Shown here: piece after piece, positions 18,271 to 27,384 of the stretch
How the letters are laid out: each line of letters starts with the position of its first letter
Numbering within the stretch: position 1 is the first letter of the stretch
Assembly: GCA_963724435.1 (NCBI GenBank)
Contig: CAVRUN010000002.1
Span: forward strand, 1 to 64,000
Source of the DNA: AP-15 sp963724435
Lineage (GTDB): Bacteria; Pseudomonadota; Alphaproteobacteria; ATCC43930; CGMCC-115725
Length of the DNA stretch: 64,000 nt
Direction of reading: 5' to 3'
Translations under genes and position numbers: made by a program
Notes under the pieces: generated by a model
What the model was told of the DNA's origin: nothing
Database searches by the model: none
The model's input: the letters and a program-made list of their open reading frames with translations, nothing else

Positions 18271-20035
18271 ATGGCGCGCTTGCTCTCAGTAAATGTGGGC
18301 CTGCCACGCGACATCGAGTGGCAAGCGAAATCCGTCCACACCGCGGTCTGGAAAACGCCGGTTCAGGGCCGACGCATGGCGCGACGGCTCAACATCGATG
18401 GTGATGGGCAAGGAGACTTGGCGGGGCATGGCGGCGAACACCGGGCCGTCTTTGTCTATCAGATCGAATCTTACCGTTATTGGCAAAAGCAGCTCGGTCG
18501 AAACGTCTTTACCTATGGCCAGTTCGGAGAGAATTTTACCGTCGAGGGACTGGCGGATACTGAAGTGTGCATTGGTGATCATTACCGGATCGGCGATGCC
18601 CTGTTCGAAGTGACGCAGCCGCGCGTCACCTGCTATCGCGTCGGTATCCGTATGAACGAACCGCAGATGGCGGCACTGCTCGTCTCACACGGCAGGCCCG
18701 GTTTCTATTTTCCGGCTCCTGGAGGAAGGCGAAGTCGGCGCCAGCGACGAAATCGTCAAGGTCGAGGCGGGTCCCGAGCGTATGACCGTCGCCGAGATCA
18801 ACGCTCTTTTGTACTTGCTGGGTCACCCGGCAAACGGGCTGGAACGAGCGTTGCGCATTCCGGCATTGAGCGCCGGTTGGAGAACCTCATTGGAGGCGCT
18901 GCTCGACCGGGAACGGAAGGGCGGCGGACCAACGGGCAACCCCGGGCTCGGCGCGTTAATGGGCCCGCCCCCGGCGTGGCAAGGCTTTCGCCCGCTGCGC
19001 GTATCGCAGAAGCTGCGCGAAAGCAGCAATGTCACCTCGCTCGTCCTGGAGTCCATCGACGGCGAGCCGCTGACGCCTGCCTTGGCCGGGCAGTTTGTCG
19101 TTCTTCGGCTGAGGCCACGGCCCGACGAGAGCGCTCTCTTACGCAGCTACTCGCTGTCGGGCGCGCCAAGTGAGGATCGCTATCGCATCAGCGTCAAGCG
19201 CGAGCCGCACGGCGCCGCTGGGGCTTACATCGATATACAGGTTCAGGTGGGCGATGTCGTCGAGACGAGCGCTCCGCGCGGCAGCTTTACGTTACGGCAG
19301 GGCGATGGTCCGGTCGTCCTCGTCAGCGCCGGCATCGGCGCTACGCCGGTGCTGGCGATGTTGCACGTATTGGCCGCCACGCAATCAGCAAGGGAGATTT
19401 GGTGGCTTCACGGTGCCCGCAACGGCGGCGAGCATCCGTTTGCAGCCGAGGTGCGCGCGCTGCTCGAGGCCTTGCCCGCGGGCCGCAGCCACATTTGCTA
19501 CAGTGCGCCACAGCCAACCGATCGGCCGGCTGTTGATTTCGACAGGCTCGGGCGCGTCAGCCTGCACGTGTTCGACGAACTGGGCATTCCGCGCGACGCA
19601 GATTTCTACATTTGCGGCCCGGCCGCGTTTATGAGCGGTCTCGTCGCCGATCTCACGGGCTGGGGCGTCGCCCCCGCCCGCCTCCGCACTGAGAATTTCG
19701 GGTCCGGCCCGTCGAAGACGCCAGGCGTTGTGGCGGCGCCTCGGCGGCCGCCGCATCCGCCGGAGCAAGCCTCGGATATCGGGCCACTCGTATCCTTTAC
19801 GCGCAGCAATCTCGCGGTCCGCTGGGGTTCCGCTTTCCACAGCCTGCTCGAACTCGCCGAGGCTTGCGATGTCCCGGTGCGCTGGTCGTGCCGCACCGGC
19901 GTCTGTCATAATTGCGAGACTGGGCTGATATCCGGCGCCGTCGTCTATCGGCCGGACCCAGTCGAACCGCCGGCCGATGGCAATCTGTTGATCTGCTGCA
20001 GCGAGCCCCAGGGCGACATTGCTTTAGATCTTTGA
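18271..20035 (+). CDS. MOSC-FNR-ferredoxin fusion oxidoreductase, one frameshift
   Basis: The N-terminal MOSC domain (MARLLSVNVGLPRDIEWQ, DLAGHGGEHRAVF, and the cofactor Cys in QPRVTCYRVG) is followed by a flavin/NAD ferredoxin-reductase module (LLRSYSLSG for FAD, SAGIGATPVLAML for NAD(P)H, YICGPAAFM). It ends with a plant-type 2Fe-2S ferredoxin (CRTGVCHNC, then ICCSEPQ). This is a YiiM-like MOSC joined to a phthalate-dioxygenase-reductase-like chain. At 18708-18711 four T's occur where three keep the frame (GFYF to RLLEEGEVGAS), so as given the gene is split: MOSC in one frame, the rest entered at ATG 18782. It may be a homopolymer sequencing error or a real mutation. Confidence 0.8.
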
Positions 20036-20085
20036 CAAAGACGGTCCACACCGCGATCTGGAAGACGCCCGTTCAAGACCGCGAT
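20036..20085 (+). repeat. Short relic copy of the MOSC start
   Basis: Bases 20044-20082 match 18334-18372 at 33 of 39 positions, and in frame both encode the MOSC motif (SVHTAVWKTPVQ versus TVHTAIWKTPVQ). The relic follows the fusion gene's stop directly. It is the vestige of a second MOSC gene or of a tandem duplication. Confidence 0.6.
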
Positions 20086-20131
20086 CTTGGCCCGGCGCGG
20101 TCGGTTCCCCCGCCAACGCAATCGCTACGGT

Positions 20132-21019
20132 TTAGCGCGCGGGTTTGGGCGCGCGGAGGTTCATCGGCTGGCCGGCGAGCTTTTGGCGGGCTTGGTTCAA
20201 GGTTCGGAGGCTTGCTAGGGTTTCGTTGGGTCTTTTCGCGGCCACGCCGACCAGCATTGCTTCGATAAAGCCGAGGGTGGCGGTGTGCATGCTCAGCATT
20301 TCGGCCCGACCGCGCTGCACGGGAATGACAATATCAACCCGGTTACGTAGGCTTGCTGCGAGCGTGTCGGTGACCAGCAACGATCGTAGCTTTCGATCGC
20401 CGATCTCATCGAGGAGAGCCGCGAGCTCGGCATAGACACGGCCATAGGCCAGCATCATGACGAGATCGCCCTCGCGCAATTTCTGCAGATCATCGGCAAA
20501 GAGCAGGCCGGTGTTGGTCAGACTGGCCGCGTCCAACCCGAAGCGAACGAGCTGAGTGACGAGATAATTAGCGATCGCGGCAGACGGCCCGAGACCGAAG
20601 ACAACCACCCGCCGCGCCATGACGATGGCGTCGATGGCTTGCTCGAACAATTCGGGTGTTATTGAGCGGCGCAGAGCTTCGAGCGACTGCAGGTGGATAT
20701 CGAGCGTAACCGCGAAAGCGGCGGAGAGATCGTCGCCGACTTCGCCGAGGGTCTTTGTCAACCGTTCGGCGGGTGAGAGCGAACTGCGCAGTTCGTCAGC
20801 GAGGGTGCGCCGCAGATCTTCGAGGCCCGAAAAGCCGAGCGCCTTGGCGGTGCGCACGACCGTTGCGTCGCTGGTGTCCGCCTTTGCCGCCAGCGCGGCG
20901 GCGGAGGCGATGAGGACCTCCTCGCGATTATCCTCAAAGAATCGGGCGACGCGTTGCTCTGCCGGGCTCATCTGCCCGCGCCGTTCGGCGATCCTTTCGG
21001 CGAAAGTCGGCATTCCCAT
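20132..21019 (-). CDS. RpiR-family transcriptional regulator
   Basis: An HTH_6 domain (residues ~1-80, EQRVARFFEDNREEVL, then LAAKADTSDATVVRTAKALGF) joined to a SIS sugar-phosphate-binding domain (VVVFGLGPSAAIANYL, then LVMMLAYGRVYAELA). This is the RpiR/MurR plan; such regulators sense phosphosugars. It is divergent from the membrane-protein gene pair at 21106, the most likely regulated unit. Confidence 0.88.
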   Translation of the reverse strand: MGMPTFAERIAERRGQMSPAEQRVARFFEDNREEVLIASAAALAAKADTSDATVVRTAKALGFSGLEDLRRTLADELRSSLSPAERLTKTLGEVGDDLSAAFAVTLDIHLQSLEALRRSITPELFEQAIDAIVMARRVVVFGLGPSAAIANYLVTQLVRFGLDAASLTNTGLLFADDLQKLREGDLVMMLAYGRVYAELAALLDEIGDRKLRSLLVTDTLAASLRNRVDIVIPVQRGRAEMLSMHTATLGFIEAMLVGVAAKRPNETLASLRTLNQARQKLAGQPMNLRAPKPAR

Positions 21020-21105
21020 CTCGGCGTTGCTCTCTTGACTATGTCGTGTTCGCTACCATAATAGGCAAATATCGTCGTATACGCTACTCCCAGAAAGGGG
21101 CACGC

Positions 21106-21861
21106 ATGGATGCGGTCAGTTGGAGCGTCGCGGGGCCCGCTATCGGCTCAGCCTTTGTTGCCTCGCTGGTCGAGGTTGTCGAGGCCTTTACGATTGTTTT
21201 GGCGGTCGGAACCTCGCGTGGATGGCGGCCGGCGGCCTTTGGCACGGCTGGGGCGCTCGGCGTATTGGGCGCGATGATTGCGGTACTCGGCCCGCTACTC
21301 GGCCACATCCCGCTTCACCCACTTCAGCTGGCGATCGGGGTATTGTTGCTGCTGTTCGGCATGGGATGGCTGCGCAAGGCCATTTTACGTGCGGCGGGCA
21401 TCATCCCACTCCACGATGAAACGGCGATTTTCGCCAATGAGGCCGCCCAGCTGACGCGAGCCGGGGACCGCGGGGGCAGCCGAGATGATTGGCTCGCCGG
21501 CCTGACCGCGTTCAAAGCGGTGCTGCTCGAAGGGCTCGAAGTCGTGTTTATCGTGATCGCCGTGGGCGCTGGGCGCGGTCTGCTGTGGCCCGCCAGCCTC
21601 GGCGCGTTCGCCGCCTGCGTCGCTATTTTGACGCTCGGCCTCGCGATACATAAGCCATTGGCGAAAGTGCCCGAAAACGCGTTGAAATTCGGCGTCGGCG
21701 TGATGCTGTCGTCATTCGGCGTGTTCTGGACCGGCGAGGGGCTCGGCATTGCGTGGCCGGGTCAGGATCTCGCCTTGGCGGCATTTGTTCTGGTGTTTCT
21801 TTTCGTTGGTCTCGCCACCGCGTCCGCGCTGCGGCGGCCCGCTGCAGAGGTGCTGCAATGA
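21106..21861 (+). CDS. Polytopic membrane protein, COG4280-like
   Basis: 251 residues with six or seven hydrophobic helices. Two similar halves each carry an acidic motif in a helix: SLVEVVEAFTIVLAVG near the start and LLEGLEVVFIVIAVGAG in the middle. These resemble the REGLE-type motif of iron permeases and of UPF0016-like cation transporters. Function inferred only: an inner-membrane cation transporter. ATG 21106 is chosen over an upstream in-frame start at 21046, because AAAGGGG precedes it and the membrane segment follows. The gene overlaps the next by four bases. Confidence 0.65.
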   Translation: MDAVSWSVAGPAIGSAFVASLVEVVEAFTIVLAVGTSRGWRPAAFGTAGALGVLGAMIAVLGPLLGHIPLHPLQLAIGVLLLLFGMGWLRKAILRAAGIIPLHDETAIFANEAAQLTRAGDRGGSRDDWLAGLTAFKAVLLEGLEVVFIVIAVGAGRGLLWPASLGAFAACVAILTLGLAIHKPLAKVPENALKFGVGVMLSSFGVFWTGEGLGIAWPGQDLALAAFVLVFLFVGLATASALRRPAAEVLQ

Positions 21862-22076
21862 CGATTATCAGGGACGTTCTAAAAGAACTGTTCAGCATGT
21901 TCGTCACGGATGCCAGGCTAAGCTTGGCGATCCTGCTCTTGGTGGCGATCGTTGCCATGCTGGTCGCCGCCTTCCCTGCAGAGCCGGCTTTTGGTGCCGC
22001 CCTTCTTCTCTTCGGGTCTGTCGCAATTCTAATCGAGGCGGTCAGGCGCGAAGCCCGAACCCGGCTGCGGGAATAA
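21858..22076 (+). CDS. Small two-helix membrane protein
   Basis: 72 residues starting MTIIRDVLKELFSMFVTD. Two hydrophobic helices (LSLAILLLVAIVAMLVAAF and AFGAALLLFGSVAILIEAV) precede a basic tail (RREARTRLRE). The ATG overlaps the previous stop (ATGA), so it is translationally coupled to the COG4280-like protein and is probably its partner subunit. No family recognised. Confidence 0.6.
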   Translation: MTIIRDVLKELFSMFVTDARLSLAILLLVAIVAMLVAAFPAEPAFGAALLLFGSVAILIEAVRREARTRLRE

Positions 22077-22188
22077 ACCTTTTCCGAGGGTGTTGCCGCG
22101 CGCGACCGGGCATCACCCATATCACCCTTTGTTGCCGGTCCCCATCGCTATAACTGCTCGCTCCGGTCGGCGGGGCACCGCGCCTGCG

Positions 22189-24780
22189 TTACACGTCCAG
22201 ATTGGCAACGGTCAGAGCATTTGCCTGGATGAAATCACGGCGCGGCTCGACGAGATCGCCCATCAAAGTGGAGAAGGTCTCCTCGGCGAGATCGGCGTGG
22301 CTGACCCTGACCTGCAACAGCGCACGAACTTCGGGGTCGAGCGTGGTTTCCCAGAGCTGATCGGGGTTCATTTCACCGAGCCCTTTGTAGCGCTGCACCT
22401 CGATGCCGCGACGGCCGAGATCCATGACCGCTTCGACCAGGCTCACCGGACCGCTGATCGGCCAGGTTTTGTCGCGCGCCGCCAATTGCCCGATCCCGTC
22501 GTAGGCCTGGCGTAGTGCGTCGCGTTCGGCATCGAGCCGACGCGCTTCGCTGGAGCGGAGCAACGCCGCCTCGATCAGCCGCCGCTCCTCGACCCCCTGG
22601 CGCGATCGCGCCAACACCAGACCCTCGATGCCCGATGAACCGCTGACGATCTCGCCCTGCCAGGTACGCTCGACCTCCGGCGCCAACCTGTTGAGACGCT
22701 CGGCAATGCGTTGTGCAGCCGCCAGCGCCTGCCCTTCGTCGGACAGCAGATCGGCCGACAAAGCCCCGGCGATCGCCGCCTGCTCGATGACCTCGATACT
22801 GCCGACTTTGGCGGCGAGAGCCTGCAGTGAGCGGCGTTGACTGCGCGCTTCATCGAGCAGAGCGCGCAAATCATTAGCGGCGCGCTCGACCCCGTCGAAC
22901 TGTGTGAACACCGCATCGCGCAATGCGGCTTCGACGCAATAGGCTTCGAGTGCGGCGTCGTCCTTCAGATAGACCGCTTTGGCATTGCCGCGCTGCAGCC
23001 GGTAAAGCGGCGGCTGAGCAATATAAAGAAACCCCTTGTCGATCAGATTCGACATCTGCCGAAAGAAGAAGGTCAGCAACAATGTGCGGATGTGGCTGCC
23101 GTCGACATCGGCGTCCGTCATGATGATGATGCGGTGATAGCGCGCCTTTTCGGCATCGAAATCCTCGGGGCCGATACCGGTCCCGAGAGCTGCGATCAAC
23201 GTCCCGATCTCGGCCGAGCCGAGCATCTTGTCAAACCGGGCGCGCTCGACATTCAAGATCTTGCCTTTAAGCGGCAGGATCGCCTGAAACCGCCGGTCGC
23301 GGCCCTGCTTGGCCGAGCCGCCGGCACTGTCGCCCTCGACAATGAAGAGCTCGCTTTTCGCCGGGTCGCGCTCCTGACAATCGGCGAGTTTGCCCGGCAG
23401 ATTGGCGACATCGAGCGCCCCCTTGCGGCGGGTCAAGTCGCGCGCCTTACGGGCCGCTTCGCGCGCTGCTGCCGCCTCGACGACCTTGGCAACGATCTTT
23501 CGGGCCTCGGCGGGATGCTCCTCAAACCATTGGGCGAGCTTGTCGGCGACAATGCTCTCGATCGCCGGACGGACCTCGGAGGAAACAAGCTTGTCCTTGG
23601 TCTGCGACGAAAATTTCGGATCGGGCACTTTGACCGACAGCACGCAGGTGAGGCCTTCGCGCATATCCTCGCCGGTCAACGCCACCTTCTCTTTTTTCGC
23701 GATGCCGCTGTCATTCGCGTAAGCGTTGACCGTGCGCGTCAATGCCGCGCGGAAACCGGCGAGATGCGTGCCGCCGTCGCGCTGCGGGATGTTGTTCGTG
23801 AAGCACAGCATCGTCTCGTGATAGCTGTCGGTCCACTCCATCGCGATTTCTAAGAGGATGTCGTCACGCTCGCCGCGGATCGCGATCGGCGGCGAATGCA
23901 GGGCCTGTTTTGACCGATCGAGATAACGGGCGAAGGCTTCGAGACCGCCCTCGAAATGCAGTGTGACGGATTTCGGCTCGATTCCGCGCAAGTCACTCAG
24001 GACCAACGTGACGCCGCTGTTCAGAAAAGCGAGTTCACGCAGCCGGTGTTCGAGCGTGGTGAAATCGAAGTCGGTGTTGGTGAACGTCTCGCGGCTCGGC
24101 AAAAACGTGATCTCGGTTCCGGTCGCCGGTCCGTGGCGGCCCGATCCCTCGGACCAAGCCGGCGCCGGCCCGATTTCGGCGAGCGGCGCCTCGGGTACAC
24201 CGTCGCGGAAGCGTATGAACCATTCCGAGCCACCACGAAAAACCCGCAGATCGAGCCGGCTCGACAAGCCGTTGACGACCGAAACACCGACCCCGTGCAG
24301 CCCGCCGGAAACCTTATACGCGTTTTGGTTGAATTTACCGCCGGCATGGAGGTGGGTCATGATCACTTCGGCGGCGGAGACCCCCTCTTCGTCATGAATG
24401 CCGACGGGGATTCCGCGGCCGTTATCCGTGACGGTGGCCGAGCCGTCGGCGTTGAGAGTGACCGTGACCGTGTCGCAATACCCGGCAAGCGCCTCGTCAA
24501 TCGCGTTGTCGACAACCTCATACACCATATGGTGCAGCCCCGACCCGTCGTCGGTATCGCCGATATACATCCCGGGGCGCTTGCGCACGGCTTCAAGGCC
24601 ACGCAGCACCTCGATCGACTGCTCGTTGTAGCTCGCGTCCTCACCATCGGTGGTAGTTGAGTCGCGCAGTACGCCGGGGCCGACAGCCGCGCCGTTGGCG
24701 GGCGAAACAGTATCGGGCATGACACGACCGGCGTTGCCGCCAGTCGAGGATTGCGGTTCAGAAGAAGGAATATTTTGCAT
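22189..24780 (-). CDS. gyrB: DNA gyrase subunit B
   Basis: The ATPase subunit of DNA gyrase. The GHKL domain includes EVVDNAIDEALAG and GVGVSVVNGLS, the TOPRIM region has IVEGDSAGGSAKQGRDR and MTDADVDGSHIRTLLL, and the C-terminal tail has RYKGLGEMNPDQLW. There is a ~170-residue insertion in the second half, as in Gram-negative GyrB. At 863 residues it is longer than usual because of a ~50-residue disordered N-terminal extension before YNEQSIEVLRGLEAVRKRPG. A start at Met21 is possible. Last gene of the dnaA-dnaN-recF-gyrB cluster. Confidence 0.97.
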   Translation of the reverse strand: MQNIPSSEPQSSTGGNAGRVMPDTVSPANGAAVGPGVLRDSTTTDGEDASYNEQSIEVLRGLEAVRKRPGMYIGDTDDGSGLHHMVYEVVDNAIDEALAGYCDTVTVTLNADGSATVTDNGRGIPVGIHDEEGVSAAEVIMTHLHAGGKFNQNAYKVSGGLHGVGVSVVNGLSSRLDLRVFRGGSEWFIRFRDGVPEAPLAEIGPAPAWSEGSGRHGPATGTEITFLPSRETFTNTDFDFTTLEHRLRELAFLNSGVTLVLSDLRGIEPKSVTLHFEGGLEAFARYLDRSKQALHSPPIAIRGERDDILLEIAMEWTDSYHETMLCFTNNIPQRDGGTHLAGFRAALTRTVNAYANDSGIAKKEKVALTGEDMREGLTCVLSVKVPDPKFSSQTKDKLVSSEVRPAIESIVADKLAQWFEEHPAEARKIVAKVVEAAAAREAARKARDLTRRKGALDVANLPGKLADCQERDPAKSELFIVEGDSAGGSAKQGRDRRFQAILPLKGKILNVERARFDKMLGSAEIGTLIAALGTGIGPEDFDAEKARYHRIIIMTDADVDGSHIRTLLLTFFFRQMSNLIDKGFLYIAQPPLYRLQRGNAKAVYLKDDAALEAYCVEAALRDAVFTQFDGVERAANDLRALLDEARSQRRSLQALAAKVGSIEVIEQAAIAGALSADLLSDEGQALAAAQRIAERLNRLAPEVERTWQGEIVSGSSGIEGLVLARSRQGVEERRLIEAALLRSSEARRLDAERDALRQAYDGIGQLAARDKTWPISGPVSLVEAVMDLGRRGIEVQRYKGLGEMNPDQLWETTLDPEVRALLQVRVSHADLAEETFSTLMGDLVEPRRDFIQANALTVANLDV

Positions 24781-24802
24781 ATCTCTCAGGTTCTAGTGTT
24801 CG

Positions 24803-26011
24803 TCAATTAAAACTGCTGTCTACGATGCCGTCGTGAACCGACAGGAACTGCGCTTGGTGACGCAGGGCTGTGAACACCGCTTCGTCGGTTCCGGTTAGCC
24901 AGGTTTGGCATTCGAGCCGGCCCAAAGCCTCGAATAAGGCGGCGCGCCGGCCTGCATCCAGGTGGGCCGCAACCTCGTCGAGCAGCAACAGCGGCGGCTC
25001 ACCCCGCAAAGCGCGTTGCAGCTTTGCATGCGCGAGCACGATCGAGATCAGCAGAGCTTTCTGCTCGCCGGTCGAAGCGAATTCAGCGGCGATGCCATTT
25101 GGCAGCAGACTGACGCGCAGGTCGGAGCGGTGCGGCCCGATCCCGGTTACGCCGCTGAGAGCGTCATTGCGTCTTGCATCCGCAAGCGCCGCGGCGAATT
25201 TTGCCTCCGCCTCAAGCGCGGGCATCTCGCCGAGCCAGTCCTCGATCGTCCCGAGCAGCGCAATGCGCGCGCGCGGGAACGACCCTTCGGCATCCCGGCA
25301 AACGGCATCGAGGCGGTGCACCGTGTCGCGACGTGCAGCGGCGATCGCCACCGCCTGCGCCGCCATGACTTCTTCAACCGAAGCGAGCCAGCCTGGATCC
25401 GCCGGGCCATCGCGCAATAGGCGAGCGCGCTCGCGCATCGCCTGTTCATAGCTGCTGACCCGCGTGGCGTGCGCGGGGTCGAGCGCCAGCACCAGCCGAT
25501 CGAGAAATCGCCGCCGCCCCCCCGCCCCCTCGACAAACAAGCGGTCCATCTGGGGTGTAAGCCACACAACTCCGAGTTGCTCGCCAAGCGCCGCCTGACT
25601 GCGGGCCGGTTCGCCGTCCACACGGACGATCCGCCGTTCGCCTTCCAGCGGGTCGCGTCCGGTGCCGATCCGCACCGTGCCGGCGCGAGTAGAGATTGCA
25701 GCCGCGACCGCCCAGCCGGGTGCTTCACGCGGCCCATCGTGCGAACTAGCGGAATGGCGGTCGACCTCGCTTAGTTTAGCGCCGCGCAACCCGCGTCCAG
25801 GGGCAAGGAATGAGAGGGCTTCGAGCAGGTTGGTCTTTCCCGCGCCATTGGGTCCGATTAGCACGACGAGGCGGCCGTCAAGCGCCAGCTTTGCCTCGCG
25901 ATAGTTTCGGAAATTGGTTAGCGCCAGACGGGCCACTCCAGTCCAACGCTCGGAGATCGCAGCGTCCGCGGCACCGGCGCTCCAGCGGGCCTCCTGCGCC
26001 TCAGTAAGCAT
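24803..26011 (-). CDS. recF: DNA replication and repair protein RecF
   Basis: An SMC-like ATPase that loads RecA at gaps. Walker A is VVLIGPNGAGKTNLLEALS, the signature is in the ASTGEQKALL region, and Walker B is PLLLLDEVAAHLD. 402 residues, with about 25 extra residues before the first conserved strand (LALTNFRNYREA), so an internal start is possible. It sits between dnaN and gyrB, 22 bases from gyrB, in the ancestral order. Confidence 0.95.
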   Translation of the reverse strand: MLTEAQEARWSAGAADAAISERWTGVARLALTNFRNYREAKLALDGRLVVLIGPNGAGKTNLLEALSFLAPGRGLRGAKLSEVDRHSASSHDGPREAPGWAVAAAISTRAGTVRIGTGRDPLEGERRIVRVDGEPARSQAALGEQLGVVWLTPQMDRLFVEGAGGRRRFLDRLVLALDPAHATRVSSYEQAMRERARLLRDGPADPGWLASVEEVMAAQAVAIAAARRDTVHRLDAVCRDAEGSFPRARIALLGTIEDWLGEMPALEAEAKFAAALADARRNDALSGVTGIGPHRSDLRVSLLPNGIAAEFASTGEQKALLISIVLAHAKLQRALRGEPPLLLLDEVAAHLDAGRRAALFEALGRLECQTWLTGTDEAVFTALRHQAQFLSVHDGIVDSSFN

Positions 26012-26066
26012 CAGAGTTATATGGTGTTGCTATCCCCTTTTATCTACTTTGCGCGGGGCTGGGCGT

Positions 26067-27209
26067 TCAAACCCGCATCGGCATCAGCACGTAAAGCGCA
26101 CTGGGGTCGGCGCGGTCGCGCACGATCGTCGGCGAAGCTGAGTCGGACATCACAAACTGAGCGCCTTCGCCTTCGATTTGGCCAGCAATGTCAAGCAGGT
26201 AGCGGGAGTTGAACCCGATTTCGAGCGGCTCGCTGAGATAACGCACCTCAAGCTCCTCGATCGCGGTCCCGTTTTCTGGGCTGGTCGCCGATACGGACAA
26301 ACTGCCGCCATTGGCGCCCGGAGCGATCGCGAGTTTTACCGCTCGGCTTTTCTCGGTAGAGATCGTCGACACGCGATCGACCGCTTCGGAAAAATCCTTG
26401 CATTTGACTTCGAGGATCTTGTCGTTGGCGGTCGGGATTACCCGATCGTAATCGGGGAAAGTGCCGTCGATCAGCTTTGAGGTTAGGGTGGCTTCACCCG
26501 TAACAAAGCGAATTTTGGTGTCGCTCAACGAGAGCTGAATCTCTTGATCGGTCTCGTCGATAAGCTTGCGGATTTCGAGCACCGTCTTACGCGGTACGAT
26601 GATGCCCGGTATTCCCGCCGCACCCTCCGGCAGCACCATCTCGACCCGTGCCAGACGGTGACCGTCAGTCGCCACCGCGCGGATGACCGGGACCTCGTCA
26701 TTCTTGGTGGCATGCAGATAAATGCCGTTGAGATAATAACGGGTCTCTTCGGTTGAGATCGCAAAGCGAGTGCGGTCGATAAGGCTCTTCAGCTCGGCCG
26801 CGGTAAGCGTGAAATTATGCGGCAGCTCACCGCCCGCCATGATCGGGTAATCTTCGGGTGGTAGGCAGGCGAGGGTGAACGTCGAGCGGCCGCAGCGCAA
26901 CACCATCGAATTTCGTTCACCGCTGGCGTCGAGTTCAATCTGGGCGCCATCCGGCAGTTTGCGGACAATGTCGTAGAGGGTGTGTGCCGGGGCGGTTGTG
27001 CGTCCTGTGCGCTCGACCCGAGCTGTCACCTGCTCGATGATTTCGAGATCCATGTCGGTGGCGCTGAGCGCCAGCGTACCGCCCGGTCCGTCATTATCGG
27101 CGCGCAAGAGCACATTAGACAGAATCGGGATCGTGTTGCGGCGTTCAACGACGCTTTGAACATGTCCCAGAGCTTTGAGAAGAGCGACCCGTTCGATAGT
27201 GAGCTTCAT
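26067..27209 (-). CDS. dnaN: DNA polymerase III sliding clamp (beta subunit)
   Basis: 380 residues of three repeated clamp folds, starting MKLTIERVALLKALGHVQSV and ending in the clamp C-terminus YVLMPMRV. The middle contains EDYPIMAGGELPHNFTL and FAISTEETRYYLNGIYLH, typical of DnaN. ATG 27209 is chosen because the family always begins MK(L/F); an in-frame start at 27311 would add 34 atypical basic residues. Confidence 0.96.
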   Translation of the reverse strand: MKLTIERVALLKALGHVQSVVERRNTIPILSNVLLRADNDGPGGTLALSATDMDLEIIEQVTARVERTGRTTAPAHTLYDIVRKLPDGAQIELDASGERNSMVLRCGRSTFTLACLPPEDYPIMAGGELPHNFTLTAAELKSLIDRTRFAISTEETRYYLNGIYLHATKNDEVPVIRAVATDGHRLARVEMVLPEGAAGIPGIIVPRKTVLEIRKLIDETDQEIQLSLSDTKIRFVTGEATLTSKLIDGTFPDYDRVIPTANDKILEVKCKDFSEAVDRVSTISTEKSRAVKLAIAPGANGGSLSVSATSPENGTAIEELEVRYLSEPLEIGFNSRYLLDIAGQIEGEGAQFVMSDSASPTIVRDRADPSALYVLMPMRV

Positions 27210-27384
27210 GTTGCATGCACGCTGTTTGGCGAAGCGGATAAACGCCGGCTGGAACCGGCGTCCCATCGCGCTGCGCCTACGCGCTCGGCGGACGGGCAGG
27301 CATTCTATCACAAAATGCGAATGCCTATGCTCGCTATGGTGCTTTGGCGTCGCGCCCTTTGGGCTCGGCTCGATCGATGATGGG

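Noticed and set aside
22837..23853. Plus-strand open frame of 338 codons
   Set aside because: Antisense of gyrB; no domain, signal or ribosome site.
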